Below are positions 7,319-9,703 of a stretch of DNA of 9,703 nt, in pieces. Every line of letters begins with the position of its first letter. Position 1 is the stretch's first letter. Source of the DNA: CAYRPN01 sp964426135 (GTDB lineage Bacteria > Planctomycetota > Phycisphaerae > Phycisphaerales > Phycisphaeraceae); contig CAYRPN010000176.1 of NCBI GenBank assembly GCA_964426135.1, positions 1 to 9,703 on the forward strand, read 5' to 3'. The notes beneath the pieces are model-generated. The model worked only from the letters and a program-made list of their open reading frames with translations, ran no database searches and was not told where the DNA came from. The translations under genes were made by a program, and so were the position numbers.

Positions 7319-7352
7319 CCATTTAGCCGGCGGGCTTGCCCGCCGCGGGTCT
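7319..7352. repeat. Left arm of 34-bp inverted repeat around the TA module
   Basis: This 34-bp sequence is the exact reverse complement of 8151-8184. It contains TTTAGC followed by a perfect hairpin: CGGCGGG (7328-7334), loop CTTG, CCCGCCG (7339-7345). The TTTAGC end and GGCTTGCC centre link it to the repeats at 3173 and 6234, but its stem sequence differs. It begins 3 bp after the oxidoreductase stop and may also serve as its 3' structure. The stretch 7353-7415 holds only a 5-bp hairpin (7382-7395). Confidence 0.9.
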
Positions 7353-7415
7353 GCGAAAGTCCCGGGCACTCGCGATCTGACGTGCCATCCGGCACAACCC
7401 ACGACGTTTCCGGCC

Positions 7416-7769
7416 TCACACAGACGGTGGCTTGGGCACAAGCGGCGCCAGAATCGCGGCCAATTCCGGCACATAGACGGTGGCCACTTTCCATATCTTC
7501 TCGTCGATCACCTCGTCGTATTCATGCGCCAGGATGTGTCGCTGCGCGATGATCTTTCGCCAGGGGATCTCCGGGTGCTTCTCTTGAAACTCCTTGGAGA
7601 CGCGGTCGGCCGCCTCGCCGATGATCTCGATCCGCCGCTCGGTCGCCAGACGAAAATCCTTGTCCGCCAGGTACTCGTCGAACGTCCGCCCCGCGACGCG
7701 CTCGGCGACTTCCCGCGCATACGAGAGCATGTCCCACAGCGACGCGGGATCACGATCCTCAGGCTGCAT
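7416..7769 (-). CDS. hepT: HepT-like HEPN RNase toxin
   Basis: This is a 117-residue, mainly helical protein of the HepT (formerly DUF86) family, the toxin half of a HEPN-MNT type VII toxin-antitoxin system. The catalytic RNase motif R-x4-H-x-Y is intact as RHILAHEY, with R77, H82 and Y84. In studied homologues this motif cleaves RNA, including tRNA ends, and its tyrosine is the AMPylation target of the partner. RRIEIIGEAADRVSKEF (45-61) is the usual helix before the active site. The length is normal for the family, so the toxin looks functional. The ATG at 7769 lies inside the end of mntA with an 11-bp overlap, and a Shine-Dalgarno AGGTG (complement of 7774-7778) sits just upstream, within mntA. 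Translation is therefore probably coupled to the antitoxin gene. Confidence 0.93.
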   Translation of the reverse strand: MQPEDRDPASLWDMLSYAREVAERVAGRTFDEYLADKDFRLATERRIEIIGEAADRVSKEFQEKHPEIPWRKIIAQRHILAHEYDEVIDEKIWKVATVYVPELAAILAPLVPKPPSV

Positions 7770-8061
7770 GAATCACCTGCGCGGTGCGAAGAATCTCGTG
7801 GCGGCGGAAAGGATTCTTCAGGCCCTCCTTCAGCACGAGGTCCACCTTGCGCCCGAAGATCGCCTCCAGTTCCGCGATGGTCTCCGGCCAGTCCCAATAG
7901 CTCCACGGCGAATCGGGCGCGAATGATACCAACACATCGACATCGCTCTGTGGACCGAAATCATCGCGAAGAACGGAACCGAACAGCGACATCTCCCGCA
8001 CCTTCCACTTCTGGCAGAAGGCGGCGATCCGAGCAGGATTAACGGAGATCGGCAGGGGCAT
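7759..8061 (-). CDS. mntA: MntA-like minimal nucleotidyltransferase antitoxin
   Basis: This is a 100-residue minimal nucleotidyltransferase. The family signature GS-x10-D-x-D is intact: G28, S29, D40 and D42 in FGSVLRDDFGPQSDVDVLV. D74 in RKVDLV is the likely third metal-binding carboxylate. The C-terminal NPFRRHEILRTAQVIHAA is typical of antitoxin members. In characterised systems MntA transfers AMP from ATP to the HepT active-site tyrosine and so disarms it. The ATG at 8061 gives a normal family length. The open frame continues upstream to 8271, but that part crosses the repeat and is not protein-like. No Shine-Dalgarno precedes the start; see the promoter entry for a possible near-leaderless transcript. 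The antitoxin gene comes first in the operon, whereas toxin-first order is common in described hepT-mntA pairs. Confidence 0.93.
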   Translation of the reverse strand: MPLPISVNPARIAAFCQKWKVREMSLFGSVLRDDFGPQSDVDVLVSFAPDSPWSYWDWPETIAELEAIFGRKVDLVLKEGLKNPFRRHEILRTAQVIHAA

Positions 8062-8072
8062 GAGTATGTGGA

Positions 8073-8099
8073 ATGATAGCAGACGCCCTGTTCTTCCAA
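8073..8099 (-). promoter_or_regulatory. Candidate promoter of mntA-hepT, extended -10
   Basis: Reading on the minus strand, TTGGAA (complement of 8094-8099) is followed after 15 nt by TATCAT (complement of 8073-8078), which is preceded by TG one base away, as in an extended -10 element. The spacer is short for the -35, so the extended -10 may carry most of the activity. Transcription would start close to 8066, only about 5 nt before the ATG at 8061, agreeing with the missing Shine-Dalgarno. This is pattern-based only. Confidence 0.4.
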
Positions 8100-8150
8100 T
8101 TCCTGCATCACGTTGCGTCCGCCGAATCTCGGCAGTCCACCCTTTCTCCG

Positions 8151-8184
8151 AGACCCGCGGCGGGCAAGCCCGCCGGCTAAATGG
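8151..8184. repeat. Right arm of 34-bp inverted repeat around the TA module
   Basis: It is an exact reverse complement of 7319-7352 with the same internal hairpin. It lies between the diverging mntA and aminotransferase genes, and ends 13 bp before the aminotransferase start, so it occupies the likely leader of that gene. The flanking hexamers outside the two arms (TGATTG and GTACGA) differ, so no target-site duplication is visible. Confidence 0.9.
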
Positions 8185-8197
8185 GTACGATGCCCGC

Positions 8198-9577
8198 ATG
8201 ACCCCGCAAGGCTTTACGCTCGAACCACAAACCGTCCCGCACGTGAACACGACGCACCGCCGCATCGTCACGCCGATCCCGGCACCCGCGTCGGTGCCGA
8301 TGCTCGAAGAGCTGCGCCGGTACGAGCCGCGCTCGATGAGCGGGCAGCCGCTGGTGGTCTGGGATCGCGCCGATGGGCTACAGGTTCACGACCGCTTCGG
8401 CAACATGTGGCTGGACTTCAGCTCCGGCGTGCTCGTCACCAATGCCGGCCACGGCCACCCGCGCATCAAGCAGGCGATCATCGATCAGGCGAATCACGGC
8501 CTGTTGCACCATTACTGCTTCCCCGCCGAGCCGAGGCTGGCGCTGGTGAAGCAGATAGCCGAGGTTTCGCCGCACGCGCTGAAGAAGGTGTTCCTCCTCA
8601 CCACCGGCGCGGAGGCGACCGAGTGCGCCATCAAGCTCGCCCGCACCTATGGCCTGTCGCGCGGCGGCAGCAACAAGATCACGATCGTCACCTTTCAGAA
8701 CGCCTTTCACGGGCGCACGCTGGGCGCCCAGATGGCTGGCGGCATCCCGGGGCTCAAGCAGTGGATCGTCAACCACGACAAGGACATTGTGCAGGTCGGC
8801 TTTCCCGACGGTTTCCGCAACAAGCACACCGACTTCGACAGCTTCCTGCGCGGGCTGCACACGCTGGGACTCGACGGCAGCCGCATCGCCGGCGTCATGA
8901 CGGAGACGTATCAGGGCGGTGACTCCGCGTTCGCTCCGCCGGAGTATGTGCAGAAGCTGCGAAGCTGGTGCGATGAGCACGATGTCGTCCTCATCATGGA
9001 CGAAGTGCAGGCGGGCTTCGGACGCACGGGCAGGTTCTGGGGCTTCGAGCATTACGGCATCACGCCCGACCTGATCTGCTGCGGCAAGGGCATCAGCAGC
9101 GGGCTGCCGCTCAGCGCGGTGATCGGGCGCGAGGACATCATGGACCTCTACCCGCCCGGCTCGATGACCAGCACGCACACGGGCAACCCGATCTGCGCCG
9201 CCAGCGCGCTGGCGAGCGTGCGGGTGATTCTCGAGGAGAAGCTGACCGAGAACGCCGCGCGGCTCGGCGACGTCCTGCAAGCCGGCCTGCACGCGATTCA
9301 ACAGCGCTTCGCCAGGCACATCGGCGCGGCGATGGGCAAGGGCCTCGTTGGCTCATTGCACATCATCGATCCGGCCAATGCGAGTGGAACTGAGCCGGAC
9401 AAGGCCCGCGCCACCGACATCGTCCGACGCTGCGTGGAGAAGGGCCTGATGTTGTTCGCCCCGGTCGGGTTCGGCGGCGCGTGCGTGAAGATCAGCCCGC
9501 CGCTGTGCATCACGGAGGAGGCGCTGCGAGAAGGACTTGGCGTCCTGGAAGAGGCGGCGGCCGAGTCGATCGGATAA
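8198..9577 (+). CDS. Class-III PLP-dependent aminotransferase
   Basis: This is a 459-residue cytosolic aminotransferase of fold type I, class III (the family of GABA, acetylornithine and ornithine aminotransferases and dialkylglycine decarboxylase). It transfers an amino group through pyridoxal phosphate. Visible hallmarks, in order, are TTGAEATECAIKLAR (135-149; phosphate-binding GAE), FHGRT (170-174), MDEVQAGFGRTG (267-278; D268 contacts the pyridine nitrogen), CGKGISSGLPLSA (295-307; K297 is the Schiff-base lysine) and HTGNP (327-331; the threonine contacts the phosphate of the partner subunit). All key residues are present and the length is normal. The substrate cannot be assigned, since no biosynthetic or catabolic partner gene is adjacent. 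The ATG at 8198 is the first sensible start after the repeat; its ribosome site is weak (GGGTACG). The frame is open upstream to 8060 through non-protein-like sequence. It is divergent from mntA. Confidence 0.92.
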   Translation: MTPQGFTLEPQTVPHVNTTHRRIVTPIPAPASVPMLEELRRYEPRSMSGQPLVVWDRADGLQVHDRFGNMWLDFSSGVLVTNAGHGHPRIKQAIIDQANHGLLHHYCFPAEPRLALVKQIAEVSPHALKKVFLLTTGAEATECAIKLARTYGLSRGGSNKITIVTFQNAFHGRTLGAQMAGGIPGLKQWIVNHDKDIVQVGFPDGFRNKHTDFDSFLRGLHTLGLDGSRIAGVMTETYQGGDSAFAPPEYVQKLRSWCDEHDVVLIMDEVQAGFGRTGRFWGFEHYGITPDLICCGKGISSGLPLSAVIGREDIMDLYPPGSMTSTHTGNPICAASALASVRVILEEKLTENAARLGDVLQAGLHAIQQRFARHIGAAMGKGLVGSLHIIDPANASGTEPDKARATDIVRRCVEKGLMLFAPVGFGGACVKISPPLCITEEALREGLGVLEEAAAESIG

Positions 9578-9664
9578 GCGGCGCCCCGGCGGTCCGCCAG
9601 CCCGCACAGGACATGATGGATCGAAGCACAGGAATGGTCTGCCAAATTTTCCGGGGGCTTGATT

Positions 9665-9687
9665 CCCTCTCCCTTCGAGGGAGAGGG
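9665..9687. repeat. CCCTCTCCCT hairpin repeat
   Basis: CCCTCTCCCT (9665-9674) pairs perfectly with AGGGAGAGGG (9678-9687) around a 3-nt loop. The sequence then reads GGGTGGCCGAG; its 9-mer GGGTGGCCG also occurs in the repeat arm at 1-58 and, inverted, in 113-170. It is likely a dispersed intergenic repeat that continues past the window end. It is 88 bp after the aminotransferase stop and could act as a 3' structure. The stretch 9578-9664 shows nothing else I can support. Confidence 0.65.
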
Positions 9688-9703
9688 TGGCCGAGTCTTC
9701 GAG

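Noticed and set aside
6305..7474. A 389-codon minus-strand frame opposite the oxidoreductase
   Set aside because: Same reason: low-complexity shadow translation, crossing repeat arms, and the opposite strand has an intact MDR enzyme.
3173..8184. A CRISPR array made of the recurrent repeats
   Set aside because: The copies are few, inverted rather than direct, and irregularly spaced with no uniform spacers.
7319..8184. A classical insertion sequence bounded by terminal inverted repeats
   Set aside because: There is no transposase gene between the arms and no target-site duplication outside them; the arms belong to a hairpin family also found without cargo.
8060..8197. An aminotransferase N-terminal extension starting at 8060
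   Set aside because: It crosses the mntA promoter region and the repeat arm, and its translation does not resemble a protein; the family N-terminus fits the ATG at 8198.

Overview
The window is a GC-rich stretch of bacterial chromosome carrying seven genes: TerC, an MFS transporter, a GH63-like glucosidase, a quinone reductase-like enzyme, a HepT/MntA toxin-antitoxin pair and a class-III aminotransferase. Paired hairpin repeats of several families lie in or beside most of the gaps. High GC, no recognisable operon linking the metabolic genes, the bacterial GH63-type glucosidase and dense intergenic repeats would fit a Planctomycetota-type genome. That is an inference from general character only; there is no rRNA or marker gene to confirm it.

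Layout: an imperfect inverted repeat (1-170) is followed by terC (minus strand, 197-1267) and a 223-bp gap holding a low-complexity tract and a second inverted pair (1316-1463). Next is an MFS transporter (minus, 1491-2984) with an unusual hydrophilic insert. A 408-bp divergent region holds a third inverted pair (3173-3251) and leads into a large cytosolic glucosidase (plus, 3393-6224). A fourth inverted pair (6234-6293) separates this from a zinc-free MDR oxidoreductase (plus, 6332-7315). Then comes a minus-strand mntA-hepT operon (8061-7416) enclosed by a perfect 34-bp inverted repeat (7319-7352 and 8151-8184). The window ends with a PLP-dependent aminotransferase (plus, 8198-9577) and a hairpin repeat of another kind (9665-9687).

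The metabolic genes look individually transcribed and show no shared pathway. The two genes that clearly work together are mntA and hepT, which overlap by 11 bp. HepT has the R-x4-H-x-Y HEPN RNase motif and MntA the GS-x10-D-x-D nucleotidyltransferase motif. In characterised relatives MntA neutralises HepT by AMPylating the tyrosine of that motif.

The most interesting structure is the repeats. Three inverted pairs share a TTTAGC end and a GGCTTGCC centre, with the TTTAGC ends pointing outward. Two pairs are compact, with loops of 31 and 14 nt. In the third the loop position is occupied by about 800 bp carrying the whole toxin-antitoxin operon. Sequence differences between copies preserve base pairing inside each hairpin, which suggests selection on folding. 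This resembles REP/BIME elements, here possibly carrying or framing a cargo module.
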